Below, one piece after another: positions 35,867 to 44,168 of a stretch of 64,000 bases of DNA. The stretch is taken from NCBI RefSeq assembly GCF_002994045.1, contig NZ_MQUC01000003.1:2642501-2706500 (forward strand). The letters are read 5' to 3'. Source of the stretch: Nonlabens agnitus (GTDB lineage Bacteria; Bacteroidota; Bacteroidia; Flavobacteriales; Flavobacteriaceae). The notes beneath the pieces are model-generated. The model ran no database searches, was not told the DNA's origin, and saw only the letters and a program-made list of their open reading frames with translations. The stretch's first letter is position 1, and each line of letters begins with the position of its first letter. A program made the translations under genes and the position numbers.

Positions 35867-35938
35867 ATGTACTTCTATGAGAAAACTTCTGATAGCAGAG
35901 TAATGAAGTATGAAGCTGGATGGATTGATGAAATTTAA
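35867..35938 (+). pseudogene. possible 23-codon gene tail
   Basis: A short open frame (MYFYEKTSDSRVMKYEAGWIDEI) with protein-like composition lies after the frameshifted lipoprotein, with no upstream body. It may be a leftover C-terminus of a deleted gene. Weak evidence. Confidence 0.2.
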
Positions 35939-35964
35939 TGATAGAAGATGGATTGTTTTTTCTG

Positions 35965-36939
35965 TTAGGAAATCGTCCTCACCACATCCTTAGCAAAATA
36001 ACTAGCTATCAAATCAGCGCCAGCACGTTTGATGGCGGTGACCTGTTCCATCATCACCGCATCGTGGTCCAACCAGCCTTTTTCTGCAGCCGCTTTGAGC
36101 ATGGCGTATTCACCGCTTACTTGATACACGGCAATGGGCAGTTCAATTTCGTTGCGTAGATCTCGAACGATATCCAGATAACACAATCCTGGTTTTACCA
36201 TTAGAATGTCCGCACCTTCATCGATATCCATTAGGGATTCTTTGATGGCTTCAGATCTGTTGGCAGGATCCATTTGGTAGGTTTTCTTATCGCCAAAACC
36301 TGGTGCGCTATCCAGCGCATCTCTAAATGGGCCGTAGAAAGCACTGGCATATTTGGCACTATAACTCATGATGCCAGTATCGGTAAATCCGTTTTCTTCT
36401 AGGGCTTCTCTAATATAAAGAATGCGGCCGTCCATCATATCGCTGGGTGCGACCATGTCGGCGCCTGCCTGTGCGTGGGAAACGCTCATTTGTGCTAGAA
36501 CTTCACTCGTGGCATCGTTGATGATCTTGCCATTTTCCACGATGCCGTCATGGCCGTAGCTGGAATAAGGATCCAGTGCAACATCAGTCATCACATACAT
36601 TTCTGGAGCGGCATCTTTTACGGTTTTGATGGCGCGTTGCATCAATCCGTCTTTGTTCAAGGCTTCCGTTCCTTTGTTGTCTTTTAGGTTGTCCGGTACT
36701 TTCACAAATAACAAGACGCTTTTCAATCCCATCTTCCACAGCAGGCGAACTTCATCTACCAGCAAATCCAGACTGAACCTATAATAGTTAGGCATGCTCG
36801 CAATCTCTTCCTGTATTCCTTTTCCTTCCACAACAAACAACGGCACGATAAAGTCATTAGGTGTGATGCTGGTCTCACGCACTAACGACCTGATGGCTTC
36901 ACTTGTACGTAATCTTCTATTTCTTCTCAGTGGATACAT
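35965..36939 (-). CDS. hemB: porphobilinogen synthase (delta-aminolevulinate dehydratase)
   Basis: 324 residues. It condenses two 5-aminolevulinate molecules into porphobilinogen in tetrapyrrole synthesis. The Schiff-base lysines are K196 (MSYSAKYASAFYGPFRDA) and K249 (ADILMVKPG). The metal region reads ALDPYSSYGHDG, with Asp and no cysteine cluster, so the enzyme is of the Mg2+/zinc-independent type. hemC and hemA are 17 kb away in the same orientation. The first 23 nt overlap the end of the upstream lipoprotein gene, so the two are cotranscribed. Confidence 0.95.
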   Translation of the reverse strand: MYPLRRNRRLRTSEAIRSLVRETSITPNDFIVPLFVVEGKGIQEEIASMPNYYRFSLDLLVDEVRLLWKMGLKSVLLFVKVPDNLKDNKGTEALNKDGLMQRAIKTVKDAAPEMYVMTDVALDPYSSYGHDGIVENGKIINDATSEVLAQMSVSHAQAGADMVAPSDMMDGRILYIREALEENGFTDTGIMSYSAKYASAFYGPFRDALDSAPGFGDKKTYQMDPANRSEAIKESLMDIDEGADILMVKPGLCYLDIVRDLRNEIELPIAVYQVSGEYAMLKAAAEKGWLDHDAVMMEQVTAIKRAGADLIASYFAKDVVRTIS

Positions 36940-37363
36940 AGGGTAGTTTTAATTGTGTGAGTAGTTGTTGAAAATCAGCGTCATAGTCTGGTGTTTCAAA
37001 AACTACTTTTTTACTGTCGTTATAGATTTCTATTTGACTTGGCTCTGCAATGGTCCCATCATTTTCAGATTCAAGTTCAAGTTCACGTTCAAGTTCAAGT
37101 TCGCGAAAGCGAAACTCCACAAAGGTATTGATCAACTGCGCATCTTTATAAGAAAGCTCACGTCTTATGGTTTCCTTAGGACTAAAAAACGCCATCTCAT
37201 TATTCAGGAATCCCATGCGATATTCATCGCCGTTGGCTAACGTGAACTTGATTTGAAAATCCTGAGTCTCAAAAATCGAATTGATGTTTTCAACATTGGG
37301 TTCCAATTCCTGCTGGCAGGATACCGTCAGGATGACGCTTAAGAAAAGGACTAACTTTTTCAT
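36917..37363 (-). CDS. lipoprotein of unknown function with Glu/Leu-rich repeat
   Basis: 148 residues, lipoprotein signal MKKLVLFLSVILTVSC. The middle contains a charged stretch, RFRELELERELELESEN (residues ~85-101), coded by tandem AAGTTC-type hexamers next to a half palindrome copy. The rest is beta-rich. The gene overlaps hemB by 23 nt. No known family recognised. Confidence 0.65.
   Translation of the reverse strand: MKKLVLFLSVILTVSCQQELEPNVENINSIFETQDFQIKFTLANGDEYRMGFLNNEMAFFSPKETIRRELSYKDAQLINTFVEFRFRELELERELELESENDGTIAEPSQIEIYNDSKKVVFETPDYDADFQQLLTQLKLPYVSTEKK
37070..37113. repeat. hexamer tandem repeat abutting a half palindrome copy
   Basis: Units of AAGTTC (one reads ACGTTC) run from 37070 to about 37100 and are followed directly by TTCGCGAAAGCGAA (37100-37113), the right 14 bases of the consensus. 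The left arm has apparently been replaced by the hexamer array. Protein-coding in the lipoprotein gene. Confidence 0.7.
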
Positions 37364-37468
37364 ACTTTAAATTTCAATGCTTGGTCAAGCGCTTTTGTTC
37401 TCATTCCACTCTAGCTGGAGTTGCCACATACCTTAATCAATACGTTATCAAATCAACCCATCAAAACA

Positions 37469-38218
37469 TCAATCCTTATTCAAGACCTTACTGCTCGCCT
37501 GTGCGGTACACATCACGGTCAAATCTGCAATGTTGACGTGTGGTGGTCTGCTTATCGCAAAATGCAGGACATCAGCAATGTCTTCAGGCAACAAGGGCTG
37601 GAAACCTTGATACACTTTCTCAGCGCGCTCAGAATCTCCTTTGAATCGCACTTCGCTAAAATTGGTATGCACCAGTCCCGGATTCACAGCGCCTACACGT
37701 ATGGAATAGGGATTTAGATCCATGCGCATACCAGTAGTAATAGCGTCTACCGCGTGTTTACTGCCGCAATAAACCGTGCCGTTAGGATATACTTCTTTAC
37801 CAGCCGTGGATCCTATATTGATTACTTGGCCAGATTTGCGCTCCTTCATTTGTGGAATCACCGCATGGCTCACGTACAGCAAACCCTTCACATTGATATC
37901 CATCATCGCATCCCAATCTTCAATGCTACCCTCATGAATAGGGTCTAATCCATGGGCATTACCCGCATTGTTGATCAACACATCGATCGTGGCAAAATCT
38001 GCTGGCAGGTTTTTGATTTTCTCTGCCACAACTTCTTTATCACGTACGTCAAATTCCAGCGTGGTGATAGCGGTTTGAGCGCCCAGTTCCTTTTCAAGCT
38101 CTGCCAATTTTTCAGCATTGCGACCACATAGGATCAGTCGGTAATTGTTTTGGGCCAGCAGTTGGGCAGTGGCCAGGCCTATACCGCTCGTGGCGCCAGT
38201 AATCAATACAGTTTTCAT
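37469..38218 (-). CDS. short-chain dehydrogenase/reductase (YdfG-like)
   Basis: 249 residues from ATG 38218 (MKTVLITGATSGIGLATAQLL); a longer start is possible but would add a non-conserved 26-residue extension. NAD(P) motif TGATSGIG, NNAGNAHG, the catalytic Ser in INIGSTAGKEVYPN and the Tyr-Lys pair in YCGSKHAVDA are in place. The sequence after (MRMDLNPYSIRVGAVNPGLVHTNFS) fits YdfG-type NADP-dependent 3-hydroxy acid / malonic semialdehyde reductases. Exact substrate unproven. Confidence 0.88.
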   Translation of the reverse strand: MKTVLITGATSGIGLATAQLLAQNNYRLILCGRNAEKLAELEKELGAQTAITTLEFDVRDKEVVAEKIKNLPADFATIDVLINNAGNAHGLDPIHEGSIEDWDAMMDINVKGLLYVSHAVIPQMKERKSGQVINIGSTAGKEVYPNGTVYCGSKHAVDAITTGMRMDLNPYSIRVGAVNPGLVHTNFSEVRFKGDSERAEKVYQGFQPLLPEDIADVLHFAISRPPHVNIADLTVMCTAQASSKVLNKD

Positions 38219-38353
38219 GACTCGTTTTTTGTAAAGGTAAAAAGAATGCGATTGCAGTGGTGACGGCTTAAACTTTTGGCATGATTTTTTGTCCAACTGC
38301 CGTATGCGTGAAGGATTGAAGATGGTGTATGGAATCGCTTTATTTTTGATTGT

Positions 38354-38373
38354 TTCGCTTTCGCGAAAGCGAA
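38354..38373. repeat. exact 20/20 palindrome copy, intergenic
   Basis: It lies 136 bp upstream of the SDR start and 269 bp before moxR, in the divergent region between them. Confidence 0.95.
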
Positions 38374-38398
38374 ATAAGTAAAAGTCAGTTCACATTGA

Positions 38399-38545
38399 GC
38401 GCCGCCTGCGGTTTACCGGTCAAAGTTTCGAGGTGCGAAAGAGAACATCCAAAACAGCGCCATCTATGCCATGAACCACATGGTATGGGACATATCGCGC
38501 ACCGCTGGTCGTTGCTTTAAAGGGACTTCATTTATAGATTGTTAG
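38399..38545 (+). pseudogene. possible gene relic upstream of moxR
   Basis: An open stretch of 48 codons between two stops, without a start codon near its beginning, translates to a sequence with normal protein composition (RGAKENIQNSAIYAMNH, then MVWDISRTAGR). No family recognised; it could be chance. Confidence 0.25.
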
Positions 38546-38641
38546 ATCTGTAAGTGATTTTTAATTTTATGCCCATTTTAGGGAGCAACCGTACAAGAAA
38601 AAGTATTTTTAGGAGTTGAAACGATTATAAAAGTGGAACAT

Positions 38642-39646
38642 ATGAATCAAGAGAATACGGCAGTAGATATTGCCAGTATCAATGACAAAGTCCAGGCAGA
38701 AAGCGCATTTATAGCGCCGCTTGTGGCAGAGATGAATAAGGTAATCGTGGGACAGCAGTACATGATCGACCGTTTGTTGATAGGGTTACTGGGACGTGGT
38801 CACATATTGCTGGAAGGTGTTCCTGGTCTGGCCAAAACACTTGCCATCACCACACTATCACAAGCCGTGAGCGCTAGTTTTTCAAGAATACAGTTCACAC
38901 CAGACCTTTTACCGGCAGACGTTGTGGGAACCTTGATCTACAACATGAAGGACGCCGATTTCTCCATACGTAAAGGACCCATTTTTGCCAACTTTGTTCT
39001 CGCAGATGAGATCAACCGTGCACCGGCCAAAGTACAGTCGGCACTTCTGGAGGCGATGCAGGAAAAGCAGGTCACCATAGGCGACACCACGTTCCCACTA
39101 GAGAAACCGTTCTTGGTAATGGCAACACAAAACCCAGTAGATCAAGAAGGAACCTATCCATTGCCTGAAGCGCAAATGGACCGTTTCATGCTCAAGACCG
39201 TGATCGATTATCCAACTATTGCAGACGAGCAGTTCATTATGCGGGCCAATCTCAAGAAAGAATTCCCAAAACCTAATCCAGTAGTGACGCCAGAGCAAAT
39301 TTTACGCGCTCAGGAAGCGGTGGAAATGGTTTACATGGATGAGAAGATCGAGAAATACATTCTTGATATTGTATTTGCGACCCGTTATCCAGAAAAATAC
39401 AACCTGCCCGACTTGAAGCCGTTGATCAGCTTTGGTGCATCACCGCGTGGATCCATTAGTTTAGCGAAATCGGCAAAATGTTATGCCTTTATCAAGCGAC
39501 GTGGTTATGTCATCCCAGAAGATGTACGCGCCGTTGTTCTAGATGTATTACGTCACCGTATAGGCATCACCTACGAGGCCGAAGCCGAGAACTACACCAC
39601 GGAAGATATCGTGAACAAGATCGTGAATACGATTGAGGTACCGTAG
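38642..39646 (+). CDS. moxR: MoxR family AAA+ ATPase of the bat locus
   Basis: 334 residues from ATG 38642; a GTG nine bases upstream is an alternative. Walker A GVPGLAKTL, Walker B FVLADEINRAPAKVQSALLEAMQEK, sensor 1 ATQNPVDQEGTYPLPEAQMDRF mark a MoxR/RavA-type ATPase, thought to act as a chaperone for the VWA proteins encoded downstream. It begins the bat locus; the next bat-type gene (DUF58) is 760 bp away because an unrelated gene has been inserted between them. Confidence 0.93.
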   Translation: MNQENTAVDIASINDKVQAESAFIAPLVAEMNKVIVGQQYMIDRLLIGLLGRGHILLEGVPGLAKTLAITTLSQAVSASFSRIQFTPDLLPADVVGTLIYNMKDADFSIRKGPIFANFVLADEINRAPAKVQSALLEAMQEKQVTIGDTTFPLEKPFLVMATQNPVDQEGTYPLPEAQMDRFMLKTVIDYPTIADEQFIMRANLKKEFPKPNPVVTPEQILRAQEAVEMVYMDEKIEKYILDIVFATRYPEKYNLPDLKPLISFGASPRGSISLAKSAKCYAFIKRRGYVIPEDVRAVVLDVLRHRIGITYEAEAENYTTEDIVNKIVNTIEVP

Positions 39647-39730
39647 CAAGTTATGAGTTCGGAGTTATGAGTTCAGAGTTTTCAAATTCCAAGCTCCAAA
39701 TCTCAAATCCCAATAATGCTTTGAAACACT

Positions 39731-39754
39731 TCGAGCGACAGTCGAGAAGCGGTT
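39731..39754. repeat. left flanking repeat of the inserted gene
   Basis: A 24-bp sequence starting TCGAGCGACAGTCGAGAAGC is found again with about four mismatches at 40319-40342 (starting CCGAGCGACAGTTGAGAAGC), on the other side of the inserted gene and in the same direction. Confidence 0.5.
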
Positions 39755-39788
39755 TGCAATAATGATAAAGAATAGAAAACCATAACCA

Positions 39789-40214
39789 TTGAATATTAGT
39801 TCAAATATCAAACGACTTTCTTTACACGATTCTCATTTTAAAAATGTGGAGCGTTTAGGAAATAATATTGAATTAATATTTGACTGGGCTAAGTTGGAAA
39901 ACTTTAATGAAAGTGGGATTGATGATGGTTTAGTCTTAGGTGAAACAAAATTGAGAATTAAGGGAATTTCAAAAGAAAAATTCAGAGGTTATTTTGATGG
40001 AACGAAATGGAAACCTATATCTGAACCAATTGATTTTGTGAATTCATGGGAACAAATAGCTAACACTGAAATTGATGAAGTATCGAATCAAATTCAACTA
40101 GATGGAATGTATAGCACGGAGAAAGAAAATTTCTGGATAGAATGGTCTTTTAAATATGAAAATTGTGTAATTGAGTGGAATAGTCATGTGACTTTCACAG
40201 AACGGAAGGAATGA
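39789..40214 (+). CDS. small AT-rich cytoplasmic protein inserted in the bat locus
   Basis: 141 residues from a TTG start (39789); no ATG fits. The protein is soluble, Trp/Phe-rich and acidic (ELIFDWAKLENFNESG, EKENFWIEWSFKYENC) without a signal peptide. Base composition and codon use are clearly more AT-rich than moxR and DUF58 on either side, and near-identical repeats flank it. The size and composition resemble immunity proteins or other acquired small genes, but there is no positive identification. Confidence 0.5.
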   Translation: MNISSNIKRLSLHDSHFKNVERLGNNIELIFDWAKLENFNESGIDDGLVLGETKLRIKGISKEKFRGYFDGTKWKPISEPIDFVNSWEQIANTEIDEVSNQIQLDGMYSTEKENFWIEWSFKYENCVIEWNSHVTFTERKE

Positions 40215-40318
40215 AAATTACAGAATGATTAAAATACGAACTTGCTTTTACAGCACATATGCGCAGTCCGCTTCAGGACAAGAGGAAAGTACCATTGATA
40301 CAAATCAAAACAATCAAA

Positions 40319-40342
40319 CCGAGCGACAGTTGAGAAGCTGTT
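40319..40342. repeat. right flanking repeat of the inserted gene
   Basis: Direct-repeat partner of 39731-39754. A more diverged relative (GTTCGAGCGATAGTGCC...) is found in the second non-coding gap of the bat locus near 43987. Confidence 0.5.
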
Positions 40343-40406
40343 CGAATGAAAGCAAAAAATCTAATTACTAACTACTACATTCTAAATACTGCGAGCGCAG
40401 CGAGCA

Positions 40407-41270
40407 ATGGACACTAAAGAACTTCTTAAAAAAGTACGCAAGATCGAGATCAAGACTCGGCGGTTGAGCGATGCCGTTTTTGGAGGTGAATACCACAGTG
40501 CCTTCAAGGGTCGTGGGATGACTTTTAGTGAAGTACGTCAATACCAGTATGGCGACGATGTGCGTAATATTGACTGGAACGTGACAGCGAGATATTCAGA
40601 GCCTTTTGTAAAGGTGTTTGAAGAAGAGCGTGAGCTCACGTTGATGCTGGTGGCAGATGTGAGCGGCTCGACCTTATTCGGTACGCAGGAACAGTTGAAG
40701 CGTGAAATCATTACCGAGATCAGCGCAACACTGGCCTTTAGCGCCTTGCAGAACAACGATAAAGTAGGATTGCTGCTGTTTTCTGATCAGGTAGAATTGT
40801 TCATTCCGCCCAAGAAAGGGAAGTTCCACATCTTGAGAATCATACGCGAGCTGCTGGAATACAAACCACAAAAAAATACTACAGACATAGGTGCCGCCAT
40901 GGAATATCTAGGAGGTGTCCTGAAGAAAAAAGCTATCGTGTTTGTGATGTCAGACTTTATGAGTACCGGCTATCAAAAAGCGTTACAGATTGTTGGGCGC
41001 AAACACGACGTGACGGGAATTCGCGTTTTTGACAAGCGTGAAGAAGAAATTCCATCCATGGGATTGGTGCCTTTTGTGGATCAGGAAACGGGCAAGCAAC
41101 GCATTATCAATACTAGTTCTCGAGCGGTACGTACCAAATATGCGGCCTATCACAAAGAAAACGCCGCCTATTTCAAAACCGCTTTTACTAAGGCAGATGC
41201 CGGCGCCATCGATTTAGAAACCAGAGATAATTACACCACAAAATTATTGGGATACTTTAAAAGAAGATGA
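40407..41270 (+). CDS. DUF58 (VWA-like) protein of the bat locus
   Basis: 287 residues. The DUF58 signature GRGMTFSEVRQYQYGDDVRNIDWNVTARY lies at residues ~36-64, followed by a VWA-like domain with a metal-site-like VADVSGSTLFG. Cytoplasmic; in MoxR-containing operons this protein is a usual partner of the ATPase. Its last 4 nt overlap the next gene (ATGA), so translation is coupled. Confidence 0.93.
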   Translation: MDTKELLKKVRKIEIKTRRLSDAVFGGEYHSAFKGRGMTFSEVRQYQYGDDVRNIDWNVTARYSEPFVKVFEEERELTLMLVADVSGSTLFGTQEQLKREIITEISATLAFSALQNNDKVGLLLFSDQVELFIPPKKGKFHILRIIRELLEYKPQKNTTDIGAAMEYLGGVLKKKAIVFVMSDFMSTGYQKALQIVGRKHDVTGIRVFDKREEEIPSMGLVPFVDQETGKQRIINTSSRAVRTKYAAYHKENAAYFKTAFTKADAGAIDLETRDNYTTKLLGYFKRR

Positions 41271-42907
41271 TCAGACAGCTATCCTACATGTTATGTTTTC
41301 TAGCCGCTATTCCTGCAATAGCGCAAACTGCCAATAGCCTTATCACAAAAGTGGATCGTGATTCCATCATGATGGGTGAAGAAATCAAGTTGCAGATCAC
41401 CGTGGACGCCACGCCACAGGACCTGATCATTTTTCCTATCCAGCAGGCGATGGGCGCGCTGGAAGTGATTGAGGATTATCCGGTAGATACGATACGCGAG
41501 AATGATAGATACAGATTGTTCAAACAGTATGGAATCACGCAGTTTGACAGTGGTGATTACTACGTGCCGCGTCTCAAATTGTTCATCAACAACAAGGAGC
41601 GTTTTACAGACAGCCTTTTGGTCAAGGTGCGCGAGGTGCAAACCGATACAACCGTGCAAGGTATGTATGATATCAAACCCGATATTGAGAATGAATACGA
41701 GCGACCATTCAACTGGAAAGGCTTGATATTACTGCTGTTGTGGATACCATTGGGGATTTTGTTTTGGTGGCTTTCGCGAAAGCGAACTCAAAAAACATAC
41801 GAGCAAACACTACCACCTTATGAGTGGTCAAAATACCGTTTGAACAAGCTGGCCGAAAGCAATCTGGTCGAAGATCGTGCATGGAAAGCGTACTACACAG
41901 AGCTATCCTACATCGTGCGCCGCTATATTGACAACAAAGTCTATGGACATGCCATGGAGAGCACCACGGCAGAGCTGATCCAAAACATTGAAAGAGAAAC
42001 CGCTGCCAAAGGCGTGTCCATCACCGATAAAACCAAGCAACGACTGGAAGCCGTCCTGCAAAAAGCAGACTTGATCAAGTTTGCGGGAATGTCTGGCGAT
42101 GGAATTAGTGCTAAAGAAGATCGTGAGGCGATCAACGATATTATCTACAACATCCATCAAGTGTTGCCGCCACCTAGCGAGGAAGAATTGTTACTGGATG
42201 TCAAATACCGCAAGGAGCAGGCACGTAAGGCGAGAATACGCAAAATACTCATGTACGTGGCTGGTGTCGTTCTAGGACTGGCGATTGCGATCGCAGCCTG
42301 GATCGTGATTGTTGGGTACGACAACGTCAAGGATCAGATTTTTGGGAATGAGTTGCGTGAATATTATGAAGGCGAGCGCTACACTAGTCAATATGGTATT
42401 CCAGAAGTGACGATCACTACACCTATTATTTTGGAACGTGATATTGATTTTGCCAGTGATTTAATTCCAGCAGAATCTGCAAATGCCTTGAATGCCTTTA
42501 CCGCTGGTGATCTGGAAGATGATTTCTACATCATGGTCGCGACCTTGCAGCTGGATGAAGAGTCGGCTAAAAAAGGAGCTGAGGTTGGCGCATCCGTCAT
42601 GATTTCGCCATTGTTGAAGGAACTGGAGCAAGTTGGTGCCACCAATATCACCACGCTGGATGAAGAGATCGAACGTAATGGCGTGAAGGGAACTAAGGTA
42701 GAAGGAAGCTATGATCGTGACGGCGATGAATTTAAGTATGAAGCCTTTATTTACTTGAATGGCAATGCTGTACAAGCGATCATCATAAGCACGGCAGATC
42801 TTGAGGCAAAATCTCCAGAACAGGAATATGGCAGATTGCTGCGCGAGCAAATCATTAGCTCCATACAATTGAACAAACCACAACCCGCTAAAAAAGATCA
42901 AGAATGA
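41267..42907 (+). CDS. bat-locus membrane protein with BatD-like N-terminal domain
   Basis: 546 residues. Signal peptide to about residue 19 (AIPAIAQ), a periplasmic beta-domain (~25-135), one transmembrane helix at ~149-168 (LILLLLWIPLGILFWW), a cytoplasmic region, a second transmembrane helix at ~325-345 (ILMYVAGVVLGLAIAIAAWIVI) and a C-terminal periplasmic domain (~360-540). A palindrome copy gives LSRKR directly after the first membrane helix, which supplies its positive-inside flank. Overlaps its neighbours by 4 nt on each side. The function within the Bat complex is unknown. Confidence 0.8.
   Translation: MIRQLSYMLCFLAAIPAIAQTANSLITKVDRDSIMMGEEIKLQITVDATPQDLIIFPIQQAMGALEVIEDYPVDTIRENDRYRLFKQYGITQFDSGDYYVPRLKLFINNKERFTDSLLVKVREVQTDTTVQGMYDIKPDIENEYERPFNWKGLILLLLWIPLGILFWWLSRKRTQKTYEQTLPPYEWSKYRLNKLAESNLVEDRAWKAYYTELSYIVRRYIDNKVYGHAMESTTAELIQNIERETAAKGVSITDKTKQRLEAVLQKADLIKFAGMSGDGISAKEDREAINDIIYNIHQVLPPPSEEELLLDVKYRKEQARKARIRKILMYVAGVVLGLAIAIAAWIVIVGYDNVKDQIFGNELREYYEGERYTSQYGIPEVTITTPIILERDIDFASDLIPAESANALNAFTAGDLEDDFYIMVATLQLDEESAKKGAEVGASVMISPLLKELEQVGATNITTLDEEIERNGVKGTKVEGSYDRDGDEFKYEAFIYLNGNAVQAIIISTADLEAKSPEQEYGRLLREQIISSIQLNKPQPAKKDQE
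41771..41786. repeat. palindrome copy (16-bp core intact) in the 546-residue protein gene
   Basis: CTTTCGCGAAAGCGAA is exact but the first four consensus bases are replaced by GTGG. Encodes LSRKR next to a membrane helix. Confidence 0.85.
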
Positions 42908-43920
42908 TACAATGGTGGAATAAGATGGAGTTTGTGGACCCAGAATTTTTCTGGCTGTTGCTGCTGTTGCCGTTGATCATCGCCTACTACATCTGGCAAG
43001 GCAAAAAGCAAAATGCAGATGTGCGTATCTCATCACTTAAAGGTTTTGAAGGATCTGATTCGTTTTTGGCGCGATTGCGACCTGTATTGCTGGTGCTGCG
43101 ACTGCTGGCCTTGGCATTTATCATTGTAGGCCTGGCGCGACCACAAACCACAGATGTCAATACAAAAACAAGCTCTACTGAAGGTATCGACATCGTCCTC
43201 GCGGTCGATGTAAGTGCGAGTATGTTGGCCCGAGATTTCAAACCCGACCGACTGGAAGCCACAAAACGAGTGGCACTGGATTTTATAGAAGGACGACCCA
43301 GCGATAGAATAGGCGTAGTGGTGTATGCTGCAGAAAGCTATACCAAAACACCTATCACCACAGACCAAAGCATCACGCTGCGCGCCGTGGAGAGCATCGA
43401 GTACAGCAATGTTTTGGAAAACGGTACTGCTATTGGAATGGGACTCGCCACATCGGTCAACCGATTGAAAGAAAGCACCAGCGACAGCAAAGTGATCATT
43501 TTAATGACCGATGGTGTCAACAATAGCGGATTCATAGATCCTAAAATCGCTACAGAACTCGCGATTGAATTTGGCATTAAAGTCTATACCATAGGAATAG
43601 GAACCAACGGCAACGCGATGTCGCCGGTTGGACAAGACCAGCGTACCGGTGCTTTTAGATTTGCCATGACGCCCGTAGAAATTGATGAAGGACTCATGAA
43701 ACAAATCGCTACAGACACTGGCGGGAAATACTATCGAGCGACTAATAACAGCAAACTGGAAGAAATCTATGAAGAGATCGACCAGCTGGAAAAAACAGAG
43801 ATCGAAGAATTCAAGTTTTATAATGTGCAGGAGATGTTCAGGCCATTGGTGTTGATCGCCTTGGGATTGTTGGGATTGGAATTGTTATTAAGGTATACGT
43901 TGTTTAGGACGGCGGCGTGA
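42904..43920 (+). CDS. batA: BatA: membrane VWA-domain protein
   Basis: 338 residues (an ATG at 42925 would begin MEFVDPEFFWLLLLLPL and is a credible alternative). A short N-terminal helix and a second membrane helix (~60-78) precede the VWA domain with MIDAS motif IVLAVDVSASMLARDF, later ILMTDGVNNSG, and a C-terminal membrane helix (PLVLIALGLLGLELLL). It is the BatA component of the aerotolerance locus, presumably assembled with BatB in the membrane. It overlaps the upstream gene by 4 nt. A 248-bp gap with repetitive DNA separates it from batB. Confidence 0.9.
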   Translation: MIQWWNKMEFVDPEFFWLLLLLPLIIAYYIWQGKKQNADVRISSLKGFEGSDSFLARLRPVLLVLRLLALAFIIVGLARPQTTDVNTKTSSTEGIDIVLAVDVSASMLARDFKPDRLEATKRVALDFIEGRPSDRIGVVVYAAESYTKTPITTDQSITLRAVESIEYSNVLENGTAIGMGLATSVNRLKESTSDSKVIILMTDGVNNSGFIDPKIATELAIEFGIKVYTIGIGTNGNAMSPVGQDQRTGAFRFAMTPVEIDEGLMKQIATDTGGKYYRATNNSKLEEIYEEIDQLEKTEIEEFKFYNVQEMFRPLVLIALGLLGLELLLRYTLFRTAA

Positions 43921-43986
43921 TGATAGTATCAAGTGTTTAGTACTTAGTACAAAGACGGTTGTATTGAAAACAATGACAATGTCAGT

Positions 43987-44112
43987 TCGAGCGATAGTGC
44001 CGCACTGAGCTAGTCGAAGTGTCGAGAACAGTTAGTTACGAAGAAACAGGAAACAAGAGACAAGAAAAAAGAAAGAGTAAATTTTCCCCTTTGGGGAAAT
44101 GTCCGTAGGACA
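43987..44112. repeat. non-coding repetitive element between batA and batB
   Basis: It holds a diverged relative of the flanking repeats at 39731 and 40319 and two adjacent hairpins: TTTCCCC-TTT-GGGGAAA (44083-44099) and TGTCC-GTA-GGACA (44100-44112). This looks like a REP-type intergenic element. The whole gap 43921-44168 has no gene. Confidence 0.5.
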
Positions 44113-44168
44113 ATGGGGCTTGCGCATGAGTGAAAACAATGATGATTGAAAAGAATAGAAACAACTAA

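Larger units (their letters stand above)
38219..38641. other. 423-bp intergenic region between the SDR gene and moxR
   Basis: It contains an exact palindrome copy (38354-38373) and a stop-to-stop open stretch (38399-38545) whose translation (ENIQNSAIYAMNHMVWDI within it) is protein-like but has no start, possibly the relic of a gene. Otherwise nothing recognisable. Confidence 0.5.
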
